Shown: positions 25,522 through 33,754 of the stretch, piece after piece
Position numbering within the stretch: the first letter of the stretch is position 1
How the letters are laid out: each line of letters starts with the position of its first letter
Origin: Caldilineaceae bacterium
Lineage (GTDB): Bacteria; Chloroflexota; Anaerolineae; Caldilineales; Caldilineaceae
DNA: 64,000 nucleotides
Reading direction: 5' to 3'
NCBI GenBank assembly: GCA_019637685.1
Contig: JAHBVF010000009.1
Coordinates: forward strand, 124,001 to 188,000
Notes under the pieces: generated by a model
Told to the model about the DNA's origin: nothing
What the model saw: only the letters and a program-made list of their open reading frames with translations
Databases searched by the model: none
Program-made: the position numbers and the translations under genes

Positions 25522-26229
25522 CTATGTATGCTCCTCCTGACAGACCAGCATATAGCCTACGCCTACTTGGGTGATGATTAGTTGTGGATTCGCTGGATCA
25601 GGTTCGAGCTTACGCCGCAGATAGCGGACATAGGCGCGTAGATAGTCCAGATCGTTGCGGTATTCCACGCCCCAGACCCTTGTCAGTAATTCCTCGTGCA
25701 GCATGACGCGGTTGGGGTGCGTTGCAAGTTCGTGAAGAAGATTGTATTCAGTGCGGGTCAGGCTCGCCAGTTGTCCGTCCATCGTCACCCGGCGGCGTGC
25801 CAGGTCAATCCGTAGGGGACCGCACTGGATCGACGCCTGAGACGGCGTGACCGACTCAAGCCGGGATCGGTTGAGCAGTGCACGAATGCGGGCCAGCAAC
25901 TCTCGTGCGCCAAAGGGCTTGGTCAGGTAGTCGTCAGTGCCTGCGTCAAACCCTTGTAATAAGTCCGACTCGCGCGCCTTTGCGGTGAGCATAATAATTG
26001 GAATATTGCTGAACTCACGTACGCGCTGTGCCACCTCAAATCCGTCCATCTTGCCCGCCAGACCGATATCTAAAATCAGTAGATCCGGTTGCTCCACTGC
26101 CACCATTTCAATTGCTTCACGGCCCAGGGCAGTGGACAACACAGCAAAACCACTGGCAGTAAGCACTTCCGTCACAAGGTGGACCATTTTGGGTTCATCG
26201 TCAGCGACCAAAATACGTGCTTCAGCCAT
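25522..26229 (-). CDS. OmpR/KdpE-type response regulator
   Basis: A 235-residue two-component regulator. The receiver domain (1-120) has the acidic pair DDEP, the phospho-acceptor Asp in LLILDIGLAG, and the switch residues in IIMLTAKAR. The C-terminal winged helix (~135-230) shows LTRTEYNLLHELATHPNRVM and VWGVEYRNDLDYLRAYVRYLRRKLEPDP, matching the KdpE/OmpR DNA-binding domain. It overlaps the histidine kinase stop by 8 nt, so the pair is translationally coupled. The target genes are unknown; the adjacent MFS gene is a candidate. Confidence 0.9.
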   Translation of the reverse strand: MAEARILVADDEPKMVHLVTEVLTASGFAVLSTALGREAIEMVAVEQPDLLILDIGLAGKMDGFEVAQRVREFSNIPIIMLTAKARESDLLQGFDAGTDDYLTKPFGARELLARIRALLNRSRLESVTPSQASIQCGPLRIDLARRRVTMDGQLASLTRTEYNLLHELATHPNRVMLHEELLTRVWGVEYRNDLDYLRAYVRYLRRKLEPDPANPQLIITQVGVGYMLVCQEEHT

Positions 26230-27535
26230 TCTCAATCTCCTCATCTGAACTCAACCCCTGGCGCGGCAGTGAAAAAAAGAAAATCGTGCCTTCCCCCAGT
26301 TTGCTCTCCACCCAAATCTTTCCTTCATGTGCTTCGACAATCGCTCTGGCCATGGGCAGCCCCAAGCCAGTCCCCGGTATCTGGTATTCAGATGGCGTTT
26401 TCACACGAAAGTATTTTTCAAAGAGCGAGATAAAATTTTCCGCGGCAATACCAATACCTTGGTCGGCAATGCTTACAACAATATCTGTGGTACGTATTTC
26501 GCCCTGGATCGACACAAGCCCGCCATTGGGAGAGTATTTGATGGCATTATTGACGAGATTGCGCAGTACTTGTTTGATCCGAAGCGGATCGGCATCAATC
26601 AGGGGGAAACCAGCAGGGAAGCCCACGGCAAACTCGTGAGTACTGGTCAAGTGCTGTGCTTCCTCAGCCACTTCTTGTGCAATACGTTCTAAACGCACAG
26701 GATGATATTCGAGAATTAGCTGGCCCGCGTCAATGAGTGAAGAGTCCAACAGTTCGACGATCATTGTTTCAAGACTCACACACTCCTCATCGATGCGCAA
26801 CAAAAACTCATGCTGTTTTTCCGGGGGCCAGGATGTTTCCTCCAGCAAAAGTGCCGTAGCATAGCCCTTGATGGCACCTAAGGGCGTGCGTAGTTCATGA
26901 GATAGGACCGCCAATGCTTCTGCCCTCAGCCTGTCAGCCTGCTTTGCCTCGCTCAACGCGAGAGATTCTGTTTCCAACCGGGCTCGCTCAATGGCCAGTG
27001 CAATCAAGTCCGCTAAAATTTGGATAAAAGAAATATCGTCGGTCGCGAATGGATTGCTGCTGTGTAATGTACTGAGCATAAGGACGCCATACTTTTGGCC
27101 GCCTGCCCATAGCGGAACCGCGATCATACTGCATGGCCGTTGGCTCGAATCGAGACCCTGATGCCAAATTGTCTCATTGACGGGTCGCAGATCAGCCATT
27201 GCATTGGCGACATCCACAGGTGTGCCGAATACAACTGCGTTGCCATCCTTGAAGACTTTTCCGGCAACTGACTCGCCCTCTCGCAGCCTTAGCTGGCGCA
27301 AGCTTTGCAGATGAGGAAAGCCCGGTCCACATACGACCTGGGGACACAGCAGACCTGCCGACGAATCCCACAGCCAAATGACCCCAAATTCGGCTGTTTC
27401 CAGAACGTCGGCAATTGTATCCATCACAACGTCAAGTAACTCTGGCAATCCTAACGGTGTGATAAGTGCTTTGGTGACCTCAGTCAGAATATGGAGTTCA
27501 ACGTTCTGCGCAGTATCCGAATGCAGGGGGCACAT
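26222..27535 (-). CDS. Soluble sensor histidine kinase with GAF domain
   Basis: A 437-residue kinase without membrane segments. Order: GAF domain (~15-190), HisKA with the phospho-His213 in LSHELRTPLG, then HATPase with the N box NLVNNAIKYS, G1 box DQGIGI and G2 box GTGLGL. A cytoplasmic GAF sensor suggests it detects a small molecule or redox state inside the cell. It starts at ATG 27535 with a GGAG site 7 nt upstream and overlaps its response regulator by 8 nt. The MFS gene upstream is 21 nt away on the same strand, so all three may be co-transcribed. Confidence 0.9.
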   Translation of the reverse strand: MCPLHSDTAQNVELHILTEVTKALITPLGLPELLDVVMDTIADVLETAEFGVIWLWDSSAGLLCPQVVCGPGFPHLQSLRQLRLREGESVAGKVFKDGNAVVFGTPVDVANAMADLRPVNETIWHQGLDSSQRPCSMIAVPLWAGGQKYGVLMLSTLHSSNPFATDDISFIQILADLIALAIERARLETESLALSEAKQADRLRAEALAVLSHELRTPLGAIKGYATALLLEETSWPPEKQHEFLLRIDEECVSLETMIVELLDSSLIDAGQLILEYHPVRLERIAQEVAEEAQHLTSTHEFAVGFPAGFPLIDADPLRIKQVLRNLVNNAIKYSPNGGLVSIQGEIRTTDIVVSIADQGIGIAAENFISLFEKYFRVKTPSEYQIPGTGLGLPMARAIVEAHEGKIWVESKLGEGTIFFFSLPRQGLSSDEEIENG

Positions 27536-27556
27536 TTTATATCTCCAGAGTAAAGA

Positions 27557-28846
27557 TCAATCTTTAGTTCCCAATTCCAAATCTCTTCGCTTTGGCGGGC
27601 GCAGAAATACCAGCACCACTGCCATTGCCCCCAGCAGCCCAATGAATAGCAGAAGCGCCGGGACATAAGACCCCAAATGGTCATAGCTCAACCCCAACGG
27701 ATAAGGGCCGAGGGCTGTGCCGCCCATTGTGCCCATCATCGTCAGCCCGCGGATGGAGCCAAGATGCTGTCGTCCGTAGTAGTGGGGCCAGAGAGCCGCG
27801 TCCAGCACCCGGAGTGCGCCGCCGGAAAAGCCCATCAATGCCGAAAAGAGGACTGTGTGCCAGGCCGCGGACATCCACTGCACCAGCAGCAGGGCGAGCA
27901 CCAGCGTGCCGAGCGCGACTGTCACCAGCCGCCGGGGGGTGTACCAGTCCAGCAATTTGCCCACCAATAAATTGCCCCCCACCGTAAAGACCGCCACCAT
28001 CTGGAAAACCCGGATAACTACTGTCCGATCGAAGCCTCGCTGGGCGAAAAGTGAGACCTGATGAAAGACCACCCCCGCGGTTGTCATTGTAATCACTGAA
28101 ATCGCCGCAAAAAATATCCAAAAGGCTGAGGTTTGGCGGGCCTCTGCCAGCGTCCAGTTTTCCTCACGCGCCCCGGCCCGTTGACGGGCTGCCTCCTCCG
28201 CCCCATTGCCGTCGGGCGTCAAGCCATAGCGTTCCGGCGCGTCCCGAAAGAAGAGCCAACCCAGAGGAATCATCACACCGACGGTCAGCGCCGCGAAGCC
28301 GACCCACGCGCCCCGCCAGCCCCAGCCGGAAATCATCGATTCTCCCAGCCAGGGGTAGACGAGCAAACCCAGCGCCAGGCTCTGCCCGGCAATGCCCATG
28401 GCGAAGCCCCGGCGGCGGATAAACCACTGGGCGATGACATTATTGCTGGCGATCTGCAGGGAGCCAAAGCCGAAGAAACGCACGCCCAGCAGCCCGACAA
28501 GAAGCGTGACTGGCCCCCGTACATTCATCATCCACAGACAGGCCAGCCCCAACCCCAGACTGATCACCACCACCGCGCGCCGGGGACCAAAACGATCCAC
28601 CAGCCGCCCGGCCGTGGGCAACAGGAAGGCCGCGCCCAAACTGGCCGCGCCGTAGAGCAGCGAAACCGTCGAACGGGAAAGGCCCAGGTCCGTCACCCAC
28701 AGGTCCAGAAAGAGACTGACGGTAAAGCCCTGGCTCGGCCCCATCAACAGCAGGCCCAGCGTGCCCGCGGCCAGCACCACCCATCCATAGAAAAAGGGCG
28801 TGGCGTTGATGACGCGGCTGGTGCGGATTTCGACGGCTTCTGGCAT
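27557..28846 (-). CDS. Major facilitator superfamily transporter
   Basis: A 429-residue membrane protein with 12 predicted helices in two halves around a polar loop (~205-235). It carries the MFS loop 2-3 signature GRLVDRFGPRRAVV and the FYGWVVLAAG opening helix typical of the oxalate/monocarboxylate (OFA/MCT-like) branch. It is likely to move a monocarboxylate or related organic acid, but the substrate cannot be fixed. Start at ATG 28846 with a CGGAGCAACA site. It precedes the GAF kinase gene. Confidence 0.85.
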   Translation of the reverse strand: MPEAVEIRTSRVINATPFFYGWVVLAAGTLGLLLMGPSQGFTVSLFLDLWVTDLGLSRSTVSLLYGAASLGAAFLLPTAGRLVDRFGPRRAVVVISLGLGLACLWMMNVRGPVTLLVGLLGVRFFGFGSLQIASNNVIAQWFIRRRGFAMGIAGQSLALGLLVYPWLGESMISGWGWRGAWVGFAALTVGVMIPLGWLFFRDAPERYGLTPDGNGAEEAARQRAGAREENWTLAEARQTSAFWIFFAAISVITMTTAGVVFHQVSLFAQRGFDRTVVIRVFQMVAVFTVGGNLLVGKLLDWYTPRRLVTVALGTLVLALLLVQWMSAAWHTVLFSALMGFSGGALRVLDAALWPHYYGRQHLGSIRGLTMMGTMGGTALGPYPLGLSYDHLGSYVPALLLFIGLLGAMAVVLVFLRPPKRRDLELGTKD

Positions 28847-28887
28847 TGTTGCTCCGCGAATGGGGAGATAGCGCTTTGAAACGTAAA

Positions 28888-28928
28888 GCGTGAAACGTGA
28901 GAAATGGCAGTGATCTCACGTTTCACGC
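28888..28928. repeat. GCGTGAAACGTGAGA palindrome upstream of the MFS gene
   Basis: Arms 28888-28902 and 28914-28928 are perfect reverse complements around an 11-nt loop, with partial pairing beyond. The arm is shared with the palindrome at 15339-15389. It lies between the SMP-30 gene end and the MFS start on the minus strand. Confidence 0.75.
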
Positions 28929-28968
28929 TCCACGTTCGGTCAGACAAAACGGATTGACTGCTCTGCCG

Positions 28969-29856
28969 CTACACTTTGTGCCCGCCCACCTTCGTCCGCA
29001 CCCGATAGAGAGACGTGCGCGCGGTGATGTACAGGCTACAGCGGTCGTCGTCGCCCCAGGCGCAGTTGGCCGGGCGTTCCGGTGTGACCACAACCCCCAG
29101 CAGTTCGCCGTTCGGCTCAAAGACCCACACACCCGTCGCGCCGGTCACATAGAGATGGCCTTCTTTGTCGATTTTCATTCCATCCGGCGATCCGGGTTGG
29201 GGGTGGTCCATATCCGCAATGATGCGGCTGTTGGTCAGCGTGCCGTCGGGCCGCACATCAAAGGCGCGCACGTGGCGGCGGGGGGAATCGTCGATGTAGA
29301 GAATGGATTCGTCCGGCGAGAAGGCCAGGCCGTTGGGACGGTCGAAGTCTTCCACCAGCAGTTCCAGTGTCCCGTCGTTCAGAATGCGGTAGACGCCGTT
29401 GACCGGCTGTTCCCGTTCCTCCGGCTTAATGCCGTAGGGCGGATCTGTGAAGTAGACGACGCCGTCGGACTTGACCACCACATCGTTGGGACTGTTCAGC
29501 CTGCCGCCGTTGGGGTGTCCCTTCGATAAACTCAGGACATCGCCTGAGCCTGCCGAAGGGAAATGGGAGGCGATGGCCGTCACTGTCCCGTCTGCTTCCG
29601 TGCGCGAGACCCGCCGCCCGCTGTGTTCACAGGCAATCAGCCGCCCTTCCCGGTCCAGCGTCAGTCCGTTGGAATTGCCCGTCGGCTCCCGCCAGACCTG
29701 CGCGCCGCCGTCGGCTGTCCAGCGATAGATGCGATTGGCCGGAATGTCGGAAAAGAGCAGCGAGCCGTCCGCCTGCCAGACGGGGCCTTCGACGAATTGA
29801 AAATCTCCAGCCAGCTTTTCCGGGTCGCCCCGTTCGATGAGGTTGTTGAGTTTCAT
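28969..29856 (-). CDS. SMP-30/gluconolactonase/LRE-like beta-propeller lactonase
   Basis: A 295-residue six-bladed propeller of the SMP-30 family. It has the metal ligand region FVEGPVW, NRIYRW, NSNGLTLD, LNSPNDVVV (Asn metal ligand), VYFTDPPYG and the FDRPNGLAFSPDES motif with its Asp. It should hydrolyse aldonolactones to aldonic acids, which suits the sugar-acid dehydratases in the window. Residues ~99-113 (around GDVLSLSKG) are encoded by a palindromic repeat inserted in frame between blades; the family normally runs straight to the RLNSPND motif. Start at ATG 29856. Confidence 0.85.
   Translation of the reverse strand: MKLNNLIERGDPEKLAGDFQFVEGPVWQADGSLLFSDIPANRIYRWTADGGAQVWREPTGNSNGLTLDREGRLIACEHSGRRVSRTEADGTVTAIASHFPSAGSGDVLSLSKGHPNGGRLNSPNDVVVKSDGVVYFTDPPYGIKPEEREQPVNGVYRILNDGTLELLVEDFDRPNGLAFSPDESILYIDDSPRRHVRAFDVRPDGTLTNSRIIADMDHPQPGSPDGMKIDKEGHLYVTGATGVWVFEPNGELLGVVVTPERPANCAWGDDDRCSLYITARTSLYRVRTKVGGHKV
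29519..29560. repeat. In-frame palindromic repeat inside the SMP-30 gene
   Basis: Arms 29519-29536 and 29543-29560 match at 14 of 18 positions. The text CCTGAGCCTGCCGAAGG is nearly identical to CCTGAGCCTGTCGAAGG at 37317-37333, which is intergenic. On the coding strand it reads as VLSLSKG, in frame. Confidence 0.8.
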
Positions 29857-29880
29857 GAGAATCTCCTTGAGTTGCGAATA

Positions 29881-29940
29881 CCCAATCAACTAATGAACCA
29901 ATCAACACGCAAGCGTTGATTGGTTCATTAGTTGATTGGT
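29881..29940. terminator. 26-bp stem-loop between galM and the SMP-30 gene
   Basis: Arms 29881-29906 and 29915-29940 pair at 25 of 26 positions around an 8-nt loop. It sits 11 nt after the aldose epimerase stop on the minus strand and just upstream of the SMP-30 start, so it may separate the two genes transcriptionally. Confidence 0.65.
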
Positions 29941-29950
29941 GAATGGGTGG

Positions 29951-31009
29951 TTATTCTACGCCAAACCGAAAAACCGTCGTCTGGCGATACCGCTCGCCGG
30001 CGCGCAGGACAGGTGACGGAAATTGGGGTTTGTTGGGCGAGTCCGGGTAGTGTTGGGTTTCCAGACAGAAGCCCGAGCGCTTCGTGTAGACCTGACCATC
30101 TTTGCCGGGAAGGTTGTCGGGCAGCATATTTCCGCTGTAGAACTGGACGCCGGGTTGGGTCGTCTCCACTTCCAGCACCCGCCCTGTCGTCTCTTCGCTG
30201 ACACGGGCCGCGGGGCGCAGCGCTCCGGGTGTGCCCCGCACCACAAAGTTGTGGTCATAGCCACCGCCGTAGCCGATCTGCGCGTCGTTGGCGGCCAACG
30301 CAGCGTCGATGGCCGCGCCAATGGCTGTTGGCTGGCGCAAGTCCAACCGCGAGCCATCCACCGCACAAATTTTGCCGGTGGTGATGAGCGTGCGGTCGAT
30401 AGGAGTGAAGAAGTCGGCGTGAAGTTGCATCCGGTGGCCCAGAATGTCACCACCCCCGGCCAGATTGAAATAGCAATGATTGGTCAGGTTGAGAATCGTC
30501 GTTTTGTCTGTGGTGGCAGTGTAGTCGATGGCGAGGGCGTTGCCGGTGAGGGTGTAGACGACCTGCACACTGAGCGTGCCAGGATAGTTCTCTTCTCCGT
30601 CCCAACTGGTGTGGGCCAGACGCAGGCCGCAGACGTCGCCCTTCTGGAACGGTTCAGATTGCCAGACTTTGCGGTCAAAGCCTTCTGTGCCGCCGTGCAG
30701 GTGGTTGACGCCGTTGTTCTGGGCCAATTGAATCTGCGCGCCGTCCAGGGAAAAACGGGCATTGCCGATGCGGTTGGCAAAACGGCCCACCAGCGCGCCG
30801 AAAAAGGGATGGCGGCCCAGATAGGGTTCCAGGCTATCAAAGCCCAGGCAGATGTCCGCCACCTGCCCCGCCCGGTCCGGCGCGTGGATGGCCCGGATGA
30901 TGCCGCCGTAGTTCATCACCTCGACGGTCACGCTGTCGTTGGCAAGGGTGTAGAGAGCCACTGGCTGTCCGTCGCGGGTGACGCCGAAGGGTTTCTGGGA
31001 GATGGTCAT
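29951..31009 (-). CDS. galM: Aldose 1-epimerase
   Basis: A 352-residue mutarotase. Family marks are the NYGGIIRAIHAPDR strand, GRFANRIGNARF, NGVNHLHGG (active-site His), LTNHCYFNLAG (second His), GGGYDHNFVV and a late SGFCLETQHYPDSPN with the catalytic Glu. It interconverts alpha and beta anomers of hexoses such as glucose and galactose. Start at ATG 31009 with weak ribosome-binding sequence. It sits with the SMP-30 lactonase on the same strand in a sugar-handling neighbourhood. Confidence 0.92.
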   Translation of the reverse strand: MTISQKPFGVTRDGQPVALYTLANDSVTVEVMNYGGIIRAIHAPDRAGQVADICLGFDSLEPYLGRHPFFGALVGRFANRIGNARFSLDGAQIQLAQNNGVNHLHGGTEGFDRKVWQSEPFQKGDVCGLRLAHTSWDGEENYPGTLSVQVVYTLTGNALAIDYTATTDKTTILNLTNHCYFNLAGGGDILGHRMQLHADFFTPIDRTLITTGKICAVDGSRLDLRQPTAIGAAIDAALAANDAQIGYGGGYDHNFVVRGTPGALRPAARVSEETTGRVLEVETTQPGVQFYSGNMLPDNLPGKDGQVYTKRSGFCLETQHYPDSPNKPQFPSPVLRAGERYRQTTVFRFGVE

Positions 31010-31048
31010 GGGTGGGGTGTCCTTATGAAGGCGGTTATTGCAGAAAGA

Positions 31049-32182
31049 TCAGTTTCCGCTATCGACTTCCGCCGCTTGGCGCAGGGTCAGAAAAAGTTCC
31101 TTCAACGGCTGATTTACAGCGCTGTCCGGTTCATTCAAAACCAACGACTGATAGGCGTCAAGAAATTCGATACGCAGACGGTGAAATAAATGGAGAAAGT
31201 GGCGCAGAAATCCGATACAATCTAAAATGATAAATTCGATGCCATCCGTGGCACGGTATAAAGAGACGGCATAATCGGCTACATCGGAATCGATCTGCCC
31301 AGTTGTGATGAAAATGTAGTTGTCAATTCGGGTCTGTGTGGAGGAGAGCTTGGCAATGGCAGCGTCAATGTCAGAACGAGTGACTTCTTTTGCCTTCATT
31401 TCATAGCAGGTAACGATTTCCTCATCATTCACCAGTGTAATCTCAATGTCGCCCAGCGCGCCGGTTTGCAAATTTGCTGCGTTGTGGGCAAAGAGCGGGC
31501 GAAGTGTCTCGCCGAGTTGTGATGCTGCGCAGTGATAAGCCGCAGCCACAACCAGAACCGGCAGGCGGCTGGAGCGGGGGCTGCGCAAATGTTGGGAGAT
31601 CAGAGTGACGATCTCCTCAGCAGAGAGGGGGATTCCGTTGCTGGATGTTCTCAAATTCTCCAGCAACTGCTTTCTCCGCTCGTCCTGTTCCTGTTTCAAA
31701 ATCAACAGTTGACGTATCGCCTCATCCATCAGTTCTTGGGGCGCTAGCTGCCCAGAATGGACATAGCCCAGTAAGTCTATCGTGTCAATATACATCCGTT
31801 TGGGGCGACCACTGATAGTTAGCGGCAATGCCAGCGGGACATTAATTGTGCGAAAGCCGGGAGTCAAAAATGCAGTTGTCAGGTTGACGGGAAGGTTGTA
31901 TTGGGCAGCAAAAGGACCGACATATTTTTCGTCGTATTCAGCTCTGCCCGAAAAAGAGTCGGATGTTCCGATTTCGGTGTAGGGTTTGCGTATGTCAACG
32001 TCTGGATTGTGGATTTTTGCCAGTGTGCAGGTGAGTATCATCCGCACCCCGGCCCGGTTGCTCAGACAACGACTGACGTACTCGATCTTTTCTTGTGCCG
32101 ACGCGTCGTCTATGGCTGACTGTTCTATTCGGGTTCGGACTCGCTGAATAGATTCTTCGAGTATATCGGCTGGGTTTGCCAT
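31049..32182 (-). CDS. Type II restriction endonuclease, probably SacI family
   Basis: A 377-residue protein downstream of, and overlapping, a DNA adenine methylase. A PD-(D/E)xK-type active site is visible: GDIEITL supplies the Asp and YEMKAK the E-x-K, ~18 residues apart. The preceding RLPVLVVAAAYHCA helix and the SGRAEYDEKYVGP and TTAFLTPGFR segments recall the SacI endonuclease family; that name rests on memory of the family, not on a search. It would cut DNA lacking the partner's methylation. The ATG at 32182 overlaps the methylase gene by 58 nt; a TTG at 32233 would overlap more. Confidence 0.68.
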   Translation of the reverse strand: MANPADILEESIQRVRTRIEQSAIDDASAQEKIEYVSRCLSNRAGVRMILTCTLAKIHNPDVDIRKPYTEIGTSDSFSGRAEYDEKYVGPFAAQYNLPVNLTTAFLTPGFRTINVPLALPLTISGRPKRMYIDTIDLLGYVHSGQLAPQELMDEAIRQLLILKQEQDERRKQLLENLRTSSNGIPLSAEEIVTLISQHLRSPRSSRLPVLVVAAAYHCAASQLGETLRPLFAHNAANLQTGALGDIEITLVNDEEIVTCYEMKAKEVTRSDIDAAIAKLSSTQTRIDNYIFITTGQIDSDVADYAVSLYRATDGIEFIILDCIGFLRHFLHLFHRLRIEFLDAYQSLVLNEPDSAVNQPLKELFLTLRQAAEVDSGN

Positions 32183-33027
32183 TGGGGGTCTACGCTCAAT
32201 GTTTGTTGGCGATCCAAAGAGTAATTGATCCAAAGTACTTCGGTTCGGCTCTGTTTTTTGTTGTCTGCGCCGGTATTTGTGGAATGGGCCGAGCGGCTCG
32301 GCGCTTGGATTCTATCCCAATCCCCATACAATTCATCCATCAATTCGCCCGCATACCCAGAAAGCGCAACCTTCCCTTGCGTGTTTCTAAGCGCATGTGC
32401 CAATTCTCGATGCTCGTCGTCGCTCATTTCATAGGCGTAAGCATTTGTATCCGCACGGGAGGCGTGGACGTAAGGCGGGTCGCAATAAAAGAGCGTCTCT
32501 GGACTGTCATAGCGCTGGATGACTTCAATCGCAGGCGCGTTCTCAATCTGAACCCGTAACAGCCGTTGGGCGATTTCAGCCAAACCTTCCACACTGCCCA
32601 GCCAACGCGAAACAGCTCCGGCCATGCCTGCCCGCGTAGTCAGTTTACAATGGGCCCAGCGCCCTTCGCTGGCCGTCTGAGCCAACCCGGTGCGTACCTG
32701 TCTAGCGCGCACAAAAAAACGTCGGGCACGCTCCAAGTCACTGAGTTCCGTTGCTGGTTCTGTCACTGCAATTCGCAACTCTTCTCGGGAAAAAGGTGTC
32801 AAGCCAATCGTTTCCAATAGGGCTTCTTTGTCGTCGCGTAGAATCCGAAAGAAATTGGCGATGTCCCCATCGATGTCATTGAAGGTTTCCACAGGCGCTG
32901 GCGGGCGATTGATCAGCACAGCTCCTGAGCCGCCAAATGGTTCGCAGTAATGGGTTGTGGAAGGTAATAGAGGCAGCAGCCAATCCAAATGGCTGTATTT
33001 CCCCCCATACCAACCAAAGGCAATCAT
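32125..33027 (-). CDS. DNA adenine (N6) methyltransferase, Dam/D12 class
   Basis: A 300-residue class alpha (D12) methyltransferase. FGWYGGKY matches the N-terminal K-x-x-GGK block, YCEPFGGSGAVLI is motif I for SAM binding, and LFYCDPPYVHA contains the catalytic DPPY. It should methylate adenine N6 in the recognition site of the adjoining endonuclease. The ATG at 33027 opens the conserved MIAFGWYGGK; the longer open frame runs backward into the nitroreductase gene and is not coding. The C-terminal 19 codons overlap the endonuclease gene. Confidence 0.88.
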   Translation of the reverse strand: MIAFGWYGGKYSHLDWLLPLLPSTTHYCEPFGGSGAVLINRPPAPVETFNDIDGDIANFFRILRDDKEALLETIGLTPFSREELRIAVTEPATELSDLERARRFFVRARQVRTGLAQTASEGRWAHCKLTTRAGMAGAVSRWLGSVEGLAEIAQRLLRVQIENAPAIEVIQRYDSPETLFYCDPPYVHASRADTNAYAYEMSDDEHRELAHALRNTQGKVALSGYAGELMDELYGDWDRIQAPSRSAHSTNTGADNKKQSRTEVLWINYSLDRQQTLSVDPQWQTQPIYSKNLFSESEPE

Positions 33028-33074
33028 TTTTCTGGTCACAACATTTTGTCCCGATGCAACAAATGGCAGAGGTG

Positions 33075-33641
33075 CTACGGCAACATCCGGCTCACTTCCG
33101 CCAGTGGCTTGCGTAGTTTGGGGGCTGGCACATTGGCTGGGAAGCCGAAGTAGAGCAGCCCGGTGATCATTTCCTGGGCCGGGTCTACGCCGAGCAGTGC
33201 ATAGGTATCGGGCCGGGTGGTGAAGCCGCTGGTTGTCCACTGCATTCCCAGCCCCAGCCCCCACGCCGCCAGTTGGATATTCTGCACTGCGCACGAAACA
33301 GCGGCGTAATCTTCCTGCTCCACTGCTTTGTTCCCGCACAGACAGCAGGTGACAGCGACGACCCGGGGTTTGGAGAGAATTTTGGCCTCCGCGTCGGTGC
33401 GCATTTTTGCCAGCACCTCGGCGTCGGCCCGCGTCTTCTCCAACAGCGCGTCGCCATTGATGACAGCAATCGCCCGGTGCGTTTGCGGCCCCAGAATCAG
33501 AAAGCGCCAGGGTTCGGTCATGCGGTGATTCTGCGCCCAGCGGCCCGCGTCCAGCGCCTGATGGAGCAGGTCATCGGACACGGGCTGGTCGGTGAATTGT
33601 TTGATTGTGCGGCGGCTATGGATGGCATCGAATAAGTTCAC
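33075..33641 (-). CDS. Nitroreductase family protein
   Basis: A 188-residue FMN-dependent nitroreductase fold protein. It starts with the FMN-binding SRRTIKQFTDQPV segment, has RWAQNHRMTEPWRFLIL, and AVQNIQLAAWGLGLGMQWTTSG, the helix-loop typical of the family. It likely reduces a quinone or nitro compound using NAD(P)H. It is upstream of the restriction-modification pair by 47 nt but functionally unrelated to it as far as can be seen. Confidence 0.85.
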   Translation of the reverse strand: MNLFDAIHSRRTIKQFTDQPVSDDLLHQALDAGRWAQNHRMTEPWRFLILGPQTHRAIAVINGDALLEKTRADAEVLAKMRTDAEAKILSKPRVVAVTCCLCGNKAVEQEDYAAVSCAVQNIQLAAWGLGLGMQWTTSGFTTRPDTYALLGVDPAQEMITGLLYFGFPANVPAPKLRKPLAEVSRMLP

Positions 33642-33754
33642 GCTGGTCTCTTTTTTCTATGTGGCAGATCGATTGATGAGGTAAGGGGGTCATGCCGCCT
33701 TGTGTTGTGCAATGAACCGCTCCTCATTCTATCAGCCAGCCGTCAATCAACCAA

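Noticed and set aside
32125..33339. 404-residue form of the DNA methylase
   Set aside because: The upstream ~100 codons run into the nitroreductase gene and lack similarity; the conserved start MIAFGWYGGK begins at 33027.
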